DNA from: Rhodocista pekingensis
GTDB taxonomy: Bacteria > Pseudomonadota > Alphaproteobacteria > Azospirillales > Azospirillaceae
Length of the DNA stretch: 64,000 nucleotides
Direction of reading: 5' to 3'
NCBI RefSeq assembly: GCF_042665545.1
Contig: NZ_JBHTCM010000018.1
Location: 1 to 64,000, forward strand
Part shown: positions 1-8,228 of the stretch, one piece after another
How positions within the stretch are numbered: position 1 is the stretch's first letter
Layout: every line of letters begins with the position of its first letter
Notes under the pieces: generated by a model
What the model was told of the DNA's origin: nothing
The model's database searches: none
What the model saw: the letters and a program-made list of their open reading frames with translations, nothing else
Made by a program: the position numbers and the translations under genes

Positions 1-160
1 AACGCGCAGGATGGTCCGACGACTATGCACGCGCCATCCTCGGGCAAATGCGATAGCCGTGCCGCCGCCCGGCCCGACCGGCGACAGGGCGGGCGGACGC
101 GTGCTATGGTCAATGTTCCGGGGAGAGGCGAACAGGGTGCGGGGGCGGAGGGAGTGCCAG

Positions 161-595
161 ATGGCGAAGGACCTCTACGATGCTGATTTCTACGCCTGGA
201 CGGCCCGACAGGCGGCCCTTCTGCGGGCCGGGCGATTGGCGGAGGCGGACATCGCGCACATCGCGGAGGAGATCGAGAGCATGGGAAAGACCGAGAAGCG
301 CGAGTTGGTAAGCCGGCTTTCGGTCCTCCTGCTGCATCTTCTGAAATGGCGGTTCCAGCCCGCCCGCCGTTCCGCGAGTTGGGAGGCGACGGTCAGGGTC
401 CAGCGCGACGATCTGGCCGACCACCTCCGTGACAATCCTAGCCTGCGAGCGACCCTCGACGGGGCCGTGGCGGACGCCTACCGCAAGGCCGCCATCCTGG
501 CCACGGGCGAAACCGGCCTGCGCCGGGACACCTTCCCCGCCACCTGCCCCTGGTCCGTCGCGCAGATTCTGGACGAGGACTTCTGGCCGGAGTGA
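161..595 (+). CDS. DUF29 family protein
   Basis: Predicted 144-residue soluble protein of the DUF29 family, whose function is unknown. The family pattern is visible: an N-terminal YDADFYAWTARQAALLRAGR-like segment, then DIAHIAEEIESMGKTEKREL, then a stretch ending in W-R-F-Q-P and a C-terminal CPW...ILDEDFWPE motif. The ATG at 161 is chosen because a GGAGGGAG stretch sits just upstream and the family begins with the D-x-D-F-Y-A-W block; an in-frame ATG at 11 would add about 50 residues that do not resemble the family. It stands alone at the window edge, followed by an AT-rich accessory stretch. The family call is good; the role is unknown. Confidence 0.85.
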   Translation: MAKDLYDADFYAWTARQAALLRAGRLAEADIAHIAEEIESMGKTEKRELVSRLSVLLLHLLKWRFQPARRSASWEATVRVQRDDLADHLRDNPSLRATLDGAVADAYRKAAILATGETGLRRDTFPATCPWSVAQILDEDFWPE

Positions 596-673
596 GCCGT
601 TACTTGTCTGATCCCTTTGATGCCGATGGGCGCGAATATGATGTTGGCGTCAGCTAACTGGCTGTTTGGGTAT

Positions 674-1252
674 TCAGACAGCCTCAAATATTGTTGCCTT
701 TTTGTGTGGTCCAGGTTTGATGCCGAATTCGAACAACTTCTGAGTTTTCCCATTGCTCCATCCATAGGCTGAAATGAAGCATATTCCTGCGTTCATTATT
801 GATCTATCGCTTCTAGTTCTTATGCCGTCTATTTTGATGTAGCAGCTTTGGATATGGCTGTATTCTTGAAGCGTGCTCTGTTTTGATGAAAGCACAACTT
901 CCGTTGATTGGAAATCAAGAAAATCAAGGGTGTATTCAAGAGTTTCGATCTTAAATCTTTGCCAAAGAATTAATCGCGCAATATGGATCAGTTCATGTAC
1001 CCGAAGCCTGTGGGGTTTTTCTGGCAAATCTATGAGTTTAGCATTGAGCATGGATTCCGCATTTTTGTTCTCCGAAGTTTCTTCAACTGAACTAATTGGG
1101 CTTTTGTCAGGAGCGCGCTTCGGGTCGCCAAAAAACACCTGGTGACGGAAAAATACAGCTCGCCGAATTGCTTCACCTTGAGTGATATTTTCGAGGGCTG
1201 CCAACGCTCGAACCAGAATATCAAAATCTGGGTCATCAATTTCAAAAATCAT
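674..1252 (-). CDS. Hypothetical protein with VapB/Rv0623-like N-terminus, AT-rich
   Basis: 192-residue protein of unknown function in a stretch clearly poorer in G+C than its surroundings (many AAA, TTT and AAT codons), so probably acquired. The first 35 residues (D-P-D-F-D-I-L-V-R-A-L-A-A-L ... G-E-A-I-R-R-A-V) resemble the ribbon-helix-helix N-terminus of VapB-type antitoxins. The rest is polar and matches no family I know. ATG at 1252 is preferred because the antitoxin-like motif begins there and a GAGG lies five bases upstream; an in-frame ATG at 1426 would extend into GC-rich sequence. A TATACT box lies at 1285-1290. No toxin gene is evident beside it. It is an intact reading frame; function unknown. 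Confidence 0.55.
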   Translation of the reverse strand: MIFEIDDPDFDILVRALAALENITQGEAIRRAVFFRHQVFFGDPKRAPDKSPISSVEETSENKNAESMLNAKLIDLPEKPHRLRVHELIHIARLILWQRFKIETLEYTLDFLDFQSTEVVLSSKQSTLQEYSHIQSCYIKIDGIRTRSDRSIMNAGICFISAYGWSNGKTQKLFEFGIKPGPHKKATIFEAV

Positions 1253-1485
1253 GTTGGCCTCGGCATGAATGTCGTCACGCTTAGAGTATAGGCGCCGCTG
1301 ACTTCCCTTGAGAAGGCGTGATGAATTTTGGAGGATTGCGAACGGGACCGCGGTGTCATCCGCTGACCAGCGCGCCCGCCGGAACAGGCCTCCGTCTTTT
1401 CCGGTCTCTGCACGGCTCCGGTCCACCGTCCGGCCCGGCCGGCGACAGGGTCAGGGCAGGGCTCGGGGCAGGGCTCGGGGCGGGC

Positions 1486-2247
1486 TCAGGGTTCGGCCCA
1501 GCGGACCCGCGGCTGGCGGACCTGGGCGTCCACCTCGGCCAGGGAGTCGGGGGTGCCGACATGGAACCAGGGGCCGTCATGGCGCAGGCCATAGAGCCGG
1601 CCCGAGGCTTCCGCCGCGTGCCACAGCGCGGCGTTGCCCGCCGGTCCCTCCGGCAGGTCGCGGTAGGCGTCCGGTCTGGCGATCATCACCCCGGCGGCGA
1701 CGAAGGGGGCGATGTCGTCGCCCCCGCGGTAGCGCAGCCGTCCGGCCGGGTCCATGTGATAGTCGCCGCGCCCCTCATAGCCCACGGCCCAGACGGTGGG
1801 CATCAGCAGCAGCAGGAAGTCCATCTCCGCCGGGTCCCAGCGGCGGGCCAGCCGGGTCAGGGCGGGCACCGGCCCGTCCAGCCAGAGCACGTCGGAATTC
1901 ACCACGTAGAACGGCGCGTCGCCCAGCAGCGGCAGGGCCTTGCGGATGCCGCCCGCCGTCTCCAGCAGCGTCTCCTCGCGCGACAGGTGGGTGCGCGGCG
2001 CCCGGGTGCGGGCGGCCAGATGCGCCTCCACCTGGTCGGCCAGCCAGTGGGCGTTGACGACGGCGTCCTCCACCCCGGCGCTGGCCAGCCGGTCCAGCGC
2101 ATGGTCCAGCAGCGTCTGCCCGCCCACCTGCACCAGCGGCTTCGGCCGGGTCAGGGTCAGCGGCCGCATGCGCAGGCCCAGCCCGGCGGCCAGCACCATG
2201 GCGCGGCGCGGCGCGTCCCCGGGCAGGCGGTGGTACTGGTCGGTCAT
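1486..2247 (-). CDS. murU: N-acetylmuramate-1-phosphate uridylyltransferase-like nucleotidyltransferase
   Basis: 253-residue cytosolic sugar-1-phosphate nucleotidyltransferase. The N-terminus carries the signature M-V-L-A-A-G-L-G-x-R-M-x-P-L-T followed by R-P-K-P-L-V (about residues 17-39), and a later V-N-S-D matches the metal-binding aspartate region. It directly follows an AmgK-type sugar kinase with an ATGA start/stop overlap. In Pseudomonas and Caulobacter AmgK phosphorylates MurNAc at C1 and MurU makes UDP-MurNAc, bypassing de novo synthesis; that context favours MurU over mannose-1-phosphate guanylyltransferase, which older annotation would suggest. The start at 2247 fits both the overlap and family length. 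Confidence 0.85.
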   Translation of the reverse strand: MTDQYHRLPGDAPRRAMVLAAGLGLRMRPLTLTRPKPLVQVGGQTLLDHALDRLASAGVEDAVVNAHWLADQVEAHLAARTRAPRTHLSREETLLETAGGIRKALPLLGDAPFYVVNSDVLWLDGPVPALTRLARRWDPAEMDFLLLLMPTVWAVGYEGRGDYHMDPAGRLRYRGGDDIAPFVAAGVMIARPDAYRDLPEGPAGNAALWHAAEASGRLYGLRHDGPWFHVGTPDSLAEVDAQVRQPRVRWAEP

Positions 2248-3266
2248 GCGGCGTCCCCTTGCAGGATAAGGTCCACGGCCCCGTCGGCCGGCAGGCTGTC
2301 GCGCATCCAGGCGGCCACCGGCGCCAGGGCCGGGTGCCGCAGCTTGGCCGCGAGCTGGCCCCAGACGCGGGGCAGGAAGACGAACTGCCGGGCCGGCCGG
2401 CCCGCCGCCAGCTCGGCCACCCGGCCCAGGATGCGGGCATGGCGCACGGCGCCCAGCACGGCATCGGCCGCAGCGAAGGCGTCGGCGTCGATCTCCGGGA
2501 AGGCGTCCCGGTAGCGCGCCCGCATGGCGTCGGCGATCTCCGCCGGCACGTCGCGGCGGGCGTCCTCCAGCAGCGACAGCAGGTCGTAGGCGACCGGCCC
2601 CAGGCCGGCATCCTGCACGTCCAGCAGGCCGCAGGCCCGCACGCCCGGCCGCTCGGGCAGCAGCATCAGGTTGCCGGGGTGGTAGTCGCGCAGCAGCAGG
2701 CTGTCCGGCACGGCGAAGGCGGCCGGCAGCACCGCCCGCCACGCCGCCTCCAGCGCGCCGCGCGCCGCCGCCGTCGGGGCGGCTCCCGTGGCGGCCGGCA
2801 GGTAGGCGTCGGCGAACAGCATCACCTGCCGGGTGAACAGGTCCGCGTCGTAACGGGGCAGCCCGGCGGCCGTGGCGGGGTCGAACCGGCGGTGCAGCGC
2901 CACCAGCACGTCCGTCGCCAGGGTGTAGAGCGGCCGGGGATCGTCGCCGCGCTCCAGCAGGCGGGCGAAACTGTCGTCGCCCAGATCCTCCAGCAGCAGC
3001 AGCCCGTCGGCATCGTCGCCCGCCTCCGTCACCGGGGCGGACAGGCCGCAGCCGCGCAGGATGCCGCAGATCCGGACGAAGGGCGGCACCTGTGCCGCGG
3101 CCGGGCCGGGGGCGTCCATCAGGATGCGGGTCCGGCCGTCCGCCGCCCGCAGCCGCTCGTAGCGGCGGGCGGACCAGTCGGCCCCCATCGGCCCGCGTGC
3201 CGCGGCCCCCCAGCCGGCGTCGGCCAGGAAGGCGGCGATGCGGGCGTCGCGCTCCGGCGTCAGCAT
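2244..3266 (-). CDS. amgK: Anomeric MurNAc/GlcNAc kinase-like phosphotransferase
   Basis: 340-residue aminoglycoside-phosphotransferase-fold kinase. The catalytic loop reads R-D-Y-H-P-G-N-L-M and is followed by the metal-binding D-V-Q-D-A-G, the layout of the APH/choline-kinase family. It sits between tsaE (7-nt overlap at its start) and the MurU-like gene (4-nt overlap at its end), so the three are translationally coupled. This tsaE-amgK-murU order is common in alphaproteobacteria and points to peptidoglycan sugar recycling, phosphorylating MurNAc and GlcNAc at the anomeric carbon, rather than antibiotic resistance. ATG 3266 is chosen from the overlap; upstream in-frame starts would run through tsaE. 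Confidence 0.85.
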   Translation of the reverse strand: MLTPERDARIAAFLADAGWGAAARGPMGADWSARRYERLRAADGRTRILMDAPGPAAAQVPPFVRICGILRGCGLSAPVTEAGDDADGLLLLEDLGDDSFARLLERGDDPRPLYTLATDVLVALHRRFDPATAAGLPRYDADLFTRQVMLFADAYLPAATGAAPTAAARGALEAAWRAVLPAAFAVPDSLLLRDYHPGNLMLLPERPGVRACGLLDVQDAGLGPVAYDLLSLLEDARRDVPAEIADAMRARYRDAFPEIDADAFAAADAVLGAVRHARILGRVAELAAGRPARQFVFLPRVWGQLAAKLRHPALAPVAAWMRDSLPADGAVDLILQGDAA

Positions 3267-3727
3267 GACAGGCTCTCCAGCCGCGGCGTCCAGGACGGCG
3301 ATCCGGCCAGGGTGGCGGTGCGGGACTCCGGGCCGGTGACAGTCAGCGTCAGGTCCAGCCGGTCTGCCGGCAGCAGGTCGCCCAGCCGCTCGGGCCATTC
3401 CACCAGCGCGCAGCCGCCGGCCTGCGCCTCCTCCCAGCCCAGCTCCGCCACCTCCTCCGGCCCGGACAGGCGGTAGAGGTCGAAGTGCCAGAGGTCGAAG
3501 CGGGGCAGGGGATAGACCTGCACCAGGGTGAAGGTGGGGCTCGGCACCTCCTCCTCCGGGTTGCCGGACAGCGACCGGATCAGTGCGCGGGAGAAGGCGG
3601 TCTTGCCCGCCCCCAGCCCGCCATACAGGCAGACCGTGTCGCCCGGCCGCAGCAGGTCGCCCAGGGCGGCGGCCAGCCGGGCGGTGGCGGCCTCGTCGGG
3701 CAGGTCGATGCGCAAATCGGGGATCAT
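3260..3727 (-). CDS. tsaE: tRNA threonylcarbamoyladenosine biosynthesis ATPase TsaE
   Basis: 155-residue P-loop ATPase that with TsaB and TsaD installs threonylcarbamoyl on A37 of ANN-decoding tRNAs. The Walker A motif is G-G-L-G-A-G-K-T (near residue 36) and the family-typical V-x-S-P-T-F-T-L-V region follows about 20 residues later; H-F-D-L-Y-R-L and a VEWPER segment complete the signature. Length matches the family. It heads the tsaE-amgK-murU operon, overlapping the next start by 7 nt. ATG 3727 is the only reasonable start. Confidence 0.95.
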   Translation of the reverse strand: MIPDLRIDLPDEAATARLAAALGDLLRPGDTVCLYGGLGAGKTAFSRALIRSLSGNPEEEVPSPTFTLVQVYPLPRFDLWHFDLYRLSGPEEVAELGWEEAQAGGCALVEWPERLGDLLPADRLDLTLTVTGPESRTATLAGSPSWTPRLESLSC

Positions 3728-3975
3728 GGCGGCGGAAACGTCAAGGGGGCCGGCCGCGGGGACCGGGGCGGCGCATTCTGCGAATCCCGCCGCCCGCCCG
3801 CAAGGGACGTTTCCGCGCCTTTTTCGTGGGCCCGACGTTCCCGCGCCGCTCCCTCCCGTACCCGGCGAGGGGGCGACATTCCGGCGCCCCGGTGCCCGCA
3901 GGCCGGGCAGGAACCTTGCGTGCCGGCGGAAAAGGGTACATCAAGGCCCCTCCCTCCCTTCCAACCGCACGCGCC

Positions 3976-4998
3976 ATGTCTCCCACGATTCACAAGACGG
4001 ACGTCGTCGTCATCGGGGCCGGTCCTGTCGGCCTGTTCGCCGTGTTCGAATGCGGCATGCTGAAGATGCGCACCCATGTGGTGGACGCGCTCGACATGCT
4101 CGGCGGCCAGTGTACGGCGCTCTATCCGGAGAAGCCGATCTACGACATCCCCGGCCACCCCGCCATCGAGGCGGCGGAGCTGATCGACCGGCTGGCGGCC
4201 CAGGCGGCGCCCTTCGCCCCGACCTACCATCTCGGCCAGCAGGTGGAGACGCTGACCCGGCTGGAGGATGGCGGCTGGCGCGTCGGCACCAGCAAGGGCG
4301 TGCAGATCGACTGCAAGGCGGTGATCGTCGCCGCCGGCGTCGGCGCCTTCGGCCCGAACAAGCCGCCGCTCGACGGGCTGGAGGCGTATGAGGGCCGCAG
4401 CATCTTCTACCTCGTCCACCGCCGCCAGGCCTTCGCCGGCCAGCGCGTGGTGATCGCCGGCGGCGGCGACAGCGCCGTGGACTGGGCCATCAGCCTGGCC
4501 GAGGTCGCCGCCAAGGTCATGGTCGTCCACCGCCGGCCGAAGTTCCGCGCCGCCCCGGAGAGCGTGGGCCGGATGGAGGCGCTGGCCGCCGAGGGCCGGA
4601 TCGAGATGGTGATCCCCTACCAGCTCTCCGGCCTGGAAGGGGCGGACGGCCGGCTGACCGGCGTCCGCGTCGCCGACCTGGAAGGGGTGGAGAAGGTGCT
4701 GGAGGCGGACGTGCTGCTGCCCTTCTTCGGCCTCGCCATGAATCTCGGCCCGATCGCGGAATGGGGCATGGAACTGGAGAAGGGCCACATCCAGGTGGAC
4801 CCGCGCACCCTGGCCACCAGCCAGCCCGGCATCCACGCCGTCGGCGACATCGCCCACTATCCGGGCAAGCTGAAGCTGATCCTCTGCGGCTTCAGCGAGG
4901 CCGCCATGGCGGCCCACGCCGTCCACCCGCTGGTCCATCCGGGCGAGGCGCTGTCCTTCCAGTACAGCACCAGCAAGGGCGTCCCCGGCGCGAACTGA
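3976..4998 (+). CDS. Ferredoxin/flavodoxin--NADP+ reductase, thioredoxin-reductase-like type
   Basis: 340-residue FAD- and NAD(P)H-binding reductase. Residues 8-25 hold the FAD dinucleotide motif G-A-G-P-V-G-L, residues 46-60 the G-G-Q-C-x-A-L-Y-P-E-K-P-I-Y-D pattern, and near residue 160 a second nucleotide-binding motif G-G-G-D-S-A-V-D. There is no CxxC redox pair between the domains, which separates it from thioredoxin reductase and matches the YumC/type-2 ferredoxin-NADP reductase group. A C-terminal A-V-G-D-I-A-H-Y-P-G closes the FAD site. The gene stands alone; ATG 3976 precedes the FAD motif closely. Confidence 0.88.
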   Translation: MSPTIHKTDVVVIGAGPVGLFAVFECGMLKMRTHVVDALDMLGGQCTALYPEKPIYDIPGHPAIEAAELIDRLAAQAAPFAPTYHLGQQVETLTRLEDGGWRVGTSKGVQIDCKAVIVAAGVGAFGPNKPPLDGLEAYEGRSIFYLVHRRQAFAGQRVVIAGGGDSAVDWAISLAEVAAKVMVVHRRPKFRAAPESVGRMEALAAEGRIEMVIPYQLSGLEGADGRLTGVRVADLEGVEKVLEADVLLPFFGLAMNLGPIAEWGMELEKGHIQVDPRTLATSQPGIHAVGDIAHYPGKLKLILCGFSEAAMAAHAVHPLVHPGEALSFQYSTSKGVPGAN

Positions 4999-5023
4999 CG
5001 GCCGCCGGGCAGGGCGGGCAGGG

Positions 5024-5130
5024 AACGCGGATGGCCGCGGATGCCGGCTGCGTCGGCGCACGGATGGTGCGGAGGGGAGGGATCTTCATCCGTGTCATCC
5101 GCGGATATCCGTGTCCATCCGTGTTCATGG
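5024..5130. repeat. Interspersed/tandem repeat built on ATCCGTGT / CGGATG
   Basis: Short imperfect copies of CATCCGTGT, CATCCGCGG, ATATCCGTGT and CCATCCGTGT lie in tandem at 5087-5124, and inverted copies CGCGGATGGC, CGCGGATGCC and CACGGATGG lie at 5026-5066. The two halves could pair as an imperfect hairpin between the convergent reductase and AbiEii-like genes; the right edge runs into the toxin stop codon. It resembles dispersed intergenic repeats of the type CACGGATGAACACGGAT known from several bacterial genomes (from memory). Confidence 0.6.
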
Positions 5131-6114
5131 CCCCCGCCCCGACCCCGCTGTGTTCGTCGCATCCCATCCCCACATGGCGGCGGCGATTTCGGCGACTGTC
5201 CGCATGGCGACGTCGAAGCCGATCCTGTCTCCGTAGACCATGTCCGTCATGAAGGCGTCGTACTGCCGTCCATGCTCGGGATCTTTGACAAGTGCGTCCA
5301 ACGCCCGGCGCGTGGCCTCTTCGGGATCGTCGGCGTAGCCTGGGTGCCGGTTCCGGAACTGCACCGCATCCTGTCCGGCGATTTCGCGTGCCATGCTGCC
5401 CACATCGCCGGGATCTATGGAATCGCGGATCATGTGCAGGTCGTAGACGTGCCGGATGATCCGATTGTCGAACCGCCCGGCATCCCCTTCCAGTCTGGCA
5501 GCGATCCGTCGCGTCAGCGATACGATCTTCTCCGCGGCGGTTTCGGCGATGGAGACGCAGGCAATGCCGGCCACTTCGGCGGGCTGGCCGTAGGCCTCAG
5601 CGGCGAGTGACGACACCGGACGGAGTTCCGCCGCCCGGCGCAGCACCGAAACGACCGTTTCGATCCTGATCCGGGGATCGAGGATGGAGGCATCCTTCGT
5701 GGCGCGGTCATAGGTGAGACGGTACGAGACATGCCTGTTCTCGTTCCGCGCGAGGAGGGGCGGTTCGTCCGCCTCGGCTTCCGTGTGGTCGAGATGGAGG
5801 CCGACCCTGCCGAACTCCTGAATCAGAGCTTCCTTCAGGGTGCTCAGCACCTTCCTCTGCTTGGTCGCGCCGGCGGCTGCAAGCCCGGGAGAAAGAACGA
5901 GCTTGATGTCCAGGTCTTCGGACATCCGCTTGATCCTGCCATGCGCACGGGCAAGGCAGGTTCCCCCGGCGAAGACGAACCGGACACCGTCTGTCTTCAG
6001 TTCTGAGAATATTTTCAGGACTTTGACAATCTCCAGATCCTTCTCGACGACACTGACGCCGGAGAAGCCGAAGAAATCCTGTACAGCTCCGAGATCATAC
6101 CTCGGATCGCTCAA
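5125..6114 (-). CDS. AbiEii/AbiGii-type nucleotidyltransferase toxin
   Basis: 329-residue protein of the AbiEii/AbiGii family, the toxin half of type IV toxin-antitoxin systems that can act as abortive infection. The nucleotidyltransferase core is visible: F-A-G-G-T-C-L-A-R-A-H at residues 48-58 and M-S-E-D-L-D-I-K-L at 64-72, the two catalytic signatures of this group. It overlaps the upstream AbiEi-like gene by 20 nt, the usual antitoxin-then-toxin order. The C-terminus runs into a repeat-rich intergenic stretch, so the last ten residues may be recent. AbiE toxins are known or proposed to transfer nucleotides to tRNA or other targets; the specific substrate here is unknown. Confidence 0.85.
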   Translation of the reverse strand: MSDPRYDLGAVQDFFGFSGVSVVEKDLEIVKVLKIFSELKTDGVRFVFAGGTCLARAHGRIKRMSEDLDIKLVLSPGLAAAGATKQRKVLSTLKEALIQEFGRVGLHLDHTEAEADEPPLLARNENRHVSYRLTYDRATKDASILDPRIRIETVVSVLRRAAELRPVSSLAAEAYGQPAEVAGIACVSIAETAAEKIVSLTRRIAARLEGDAGRFDNRIIRHVYDLHMIRDSIDPGDVGSMAREIAGQDAVQFRNRHPGYADDPEEATRRALDALVKDPEHGRQYDAFMTDMVYGDRIGFDVAMRTVAEIAAAMWGWDATNTAGSGRGP

Positions 6115-6529
6115 AAACGACCTCCTTGCCCCGGAACGATATCTTGCGGGAGAATCGGTTTGCCACGCGGAACGAGGCGTTCACAGGGATCTGCGTACTG
6201 CGACCGGAGTTGTAGTCCTGAGCGGCCTGCCCGGGCTGCCAGACGACCTTGAGCTTGTCGAGCGCCTGTCTGACGGCCCCCTCCAGGCCCCCCGGTGCGG
6301 TGAGCATCGGTTTGCCGGTGATCGGACTCTGGCGGGCCCTGGCGTAGACACCATAGCCGAGACGAACCAGCGTGCCCTCGCGGACAAGCGCACGGGCGGC
6401 GCGGAGCACGGTATCGTACTCGGCGGAGTCGGGGCTGGCCCTGGTGAAATCCCGCGGCAGGAACACGTCGTCGTTCGAGCGGGTTACCAGTTCCGCAAGC
6501 TGTTGCTTCGCCGTCCTGGGCTTGCGCAT
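6095..6529 (-). CDS. AbiEi-like antitoxin (DUF6088-like winged-helix protein)
   Basis: 144-residue protein with an N-terminal winged-helix pattern (F-L-P-R-D-F-T ... A-A-R-A-L-V-R-E-G-T-L-V-R-L-G-Y-G-V-Y-A-R) typical of AbiEi and DUF6088 antitoxins, which repress their own promoter and neutralise the neighbouring nucleotidyltransferase toxin. The start at 6529 has a strong GGAGGAGG Shine-Dalgarno. The end overlaps the toxin start by 20 nt. A sigma-70-like promoter lies at 6551-6579. Only about 140 residues, so it is shorter than AbiEi proteins that carry the extra C-terminal domain. Confidence 0.8.
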   Translation of the reverse strand: MRKPRTAKQQLAELVTRSNDDVFLPRDFTRASPDSAEYDTVLRAARALVREGTLVRLGYGVYARARQSPITGKPMLTAPGGLEGAVRQALDKLKVVWQPGQAAQDYNSGRSTQIPVNASFRVANRFSRKISFRGKEVVFERSEV

Positions 6530-6550
6530 CGCCTCCTCCAGATACTTCGG

Positions 6551-6579
6551 ATACTACGGCAAACACCCGACAAGGGCAA
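6551..6579 (-). promoter_or_regulatory. Promoter of the AbiE-like module
   Basis: On the minus strand TTGCCC (6574-6579), a 17-base spacer and TAGTAT (6551-6556) give a good sigma-70 match. It lies 21 bases upstream of the antitoxin ATG in an AT-richer intergenic stretch. Inferred from sequence only. Confidence 0.5.
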
Positions 6580-6817
6580 TCATTTCATTCATTTTAAACA
6601 ATGAGTTATGGCTTTCCGCCCAGCGTTTTCGACGCTGACTGTGCGCAGGCTGACACCGGCCCCGCACCTGTCGTCGGCGCCGGCGGACAGGGGGTGTTGA
6701 TATGGTTCAGCTTTCTGGTGCTGCCCTCCCGCCCGCAAGCCGGCGGGAACCGCGGGGAGCTGTGGGAAATGGGGGGTGCGGCTTGCCGGGTCGGCGCGGC
6801 CCGCCTATCGTCGGTGC

Positions 6818-7327
6818 ATGCAGGATGCCATGCCCGACGGGGTCCCCTCCAGCCAGCCGGCGGTCTTCCGCGCCGTGCTGCACCCGCACCGCAGCCTGGG
6901 GCCGCGGGGGTTCCGCATCCTGATGGGGGCTCTCGTCGCCGTCTCCGTCGTCGTCGGGGGCCTGTTCCTGGCGAACGGGGCGTGGCCCGTGGTCGGCTTC
7001 TTCGGGCTGGACGTGCTGCTGGTCTGGCTCGCCTTCCAGGCCAGCTACCGCAGTGGCCGGCTCTATGAGACGGTGGAGCTGACGCCCGAGCGCCTGACCG
7101 TGCAGCGGGTGGAGCCGGCGCGGCCGGTGCGGACCTGGACCTTCCAGCCCTACTGGCTGCGCGTCGCCATGGACGACCCGCCGCAGCACCACAGCCATGT
7201 CACGCTCAGCTCGCGCGGCACCACGGTGATCGTCGGCAGCTTCCTGTCGCCGCCGGAGCGGCTGGACTTCGCCAACGCCCTGCGCCGCGCCCTGGACCGC
7301 GTGCGCCGCCCGCCCGGCCCCGGCTGA
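6818..7327 (+). CDS. DUF2244 integral membrane protein
   Basis: 169-residue inner-membrane protein of the DUF2244 family, function unknown, common in alphaproteobacteria and often near respiratory genes. Two hydrophobic helices run through about residues 34-80 (I-L-M-G-A-L-V-A-V-S-V-V-V-G-G-L-F-L and the following F-F-G-L-D-V-L-L-V-W-L-A-F). The family pattern F-R-A-V-L-H-P-H-R-S-L near the N-terminus and L-S-S-R-G near the C-terminus are present. ATG 6818 is chosen; the next in-frame ATG at 6830 is also possible. It sits alone between the AbiE module and the zinc operon. Confidence 0.8.
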   Translation: MQDAMPDGVPSSQPAVFRAVLHPHRSLGPRGFRILMGALVAVSVVVGGLFLANGAWPVVGFFGLDVLLVWLAFQASYRSGRLYETVELTPERLTVQRVEPARPVRTWTFQPYWLRVAMDDPPQHHSHVTLSSRGTTVIVGSFLSPPERLDFANALRRALDRVRRPPGPG

Positions 7328-7339
7328 CCGGCGCGGACT

Positions 7340-7371
7340 GACCGGCATCAGCCCCCGACCGGCATCAGCCC
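7340..7371. repeat. 15-bp direct repeat, two copies
   Basis: GACCGGCATCAGCCC occurs at 7340-7354 and 7357-7371 in the gap between the DUF2244 and znuB stop codons. No function is evident. Confidence 0.6.
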
Positions 7372-7382
7372 GACCGGGGCCT

Positions 7383-8177
7383 TCAGGCGGCGCGGGGGCC
7401 CGGCACGGCGTGGCTCAGGGCGAACAGGCCGGTCGCGGCGGCCACGATGGCCGGCCCGGTCGGCAGGTCGGCCCAGAGCGACCCCGCCATGCCCAGCCCC
7501 ACGGCCGCCGCCCCCATGCCGGCCGCGACCACGGCCATGATCTCGGGCGTGCGGGCGAAGCGCCGCGCCGCCGCCGCCGGGATCACCAGCAGCGAGGTCA
7601 CCAGCAGGATGCCCACGATCTTCATGGCGAAGGCGATGGTGGCCGCGATCAGCAGCATGAAGACCAGCCGCACGGCGCGCACCGGCACGCCCTCCACCCG
7701 CGCCAGATCCTCATCCACCGTCAGGGCCAGCAGCCGGCGCCAGATCGCCGCCAGCACGGCCAGCACCAGCGCCCCGCCCGCCCAGATCCAGAGCAGGTCC
7801 GCCGGCGTCACCGCCAGCACGTCGCCGAACAGATAGGCCATCAGGTCCACCCGCAGCGCCTCCATCAGCGCCAGCGCCAGCAGCCCGACGCTCAGCGCGG
7901 AATGGGAGACGATGCCCAGCAGCGTGTCGCTGGCCAGCCGGCGCTGTTCCTGGAGCACGGTCAGCAGCACGGCGATGCCGACGCAGACCAGCGCCACCCC
8001 GACATTCAGCCCGATCCCGAACAGGAAGCCCAGCGCCACGCCCAGCAGGGCGGAATGGGCCAGCGTGTCGCCGAAATAGGCCATGCGGCGCCAGACGACG
8101 ACGCAGCCCAGCGGCCCCGCCACCAGGGCCAGACCGACACCGCCCAGCAGCGCCCGCAGCACGAAGTCATCCAGCAT
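7383..8177 (-). CDS. znuB: Zinc ABC transporter permease ZnuB
   Basis: 264-residue multi-span inner-membrane permease of the ABC-3 family. The start M-L-D-D-F-V-L-R-A-L-L-G-G followed by A-G-P-L-G-C-V-V-V-W-R-R-M-A-Y-F-G-D-x-L-A-H-S is the ZnuB/ZntB signature, and seven to eight hydrophobic segments follow. It lies 51 bases downstream of znuC on the same strand and, together with the divergent znuA, forms a complete zinc importer. Expression is expected to fall under the Zur box at 9204-9216. Mn/Fe importers of the same family are the alternative; the Zur box and His-rich partner proteins favour zinc. Confidence 0.92.
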   Translation of the reverse strand: MLDDFVLRALLGGVGLALVAGPLGCVVVWRRMAYFGDTLAHSALLGVALGFLFGIGLNVGVALVCVGIAVLLTVLQEQRRLASDTLLGIVSHSALSVGLLALALMEALRVDLMAYLFGDVLAVTPADLLWIWAGGALVLAVLAAIWRRLLALTVDEDLARVEGVPVRAVRLVFMLLIAATIAFAMKIVGILLVTSLLVIPAAAARRFARTPEIMAVVAAGMGAAAVGLGMAGSLWADLPTGPAIVAAATGLFALSHAVPGPRAA

Positions 8178-8228
8178 GCCGGCCGCCCTTTCTCCCGACC
8201 TTGCCCCCGCCCGTTCCGGCGCCGCCGG

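Noticed and set aside
1308..1370. -35 box for the AT-rich orphan gene
   Set aside because: The TATACT box is good, but the sequence at the expected -35 position is poor, so no promoter feature was called.
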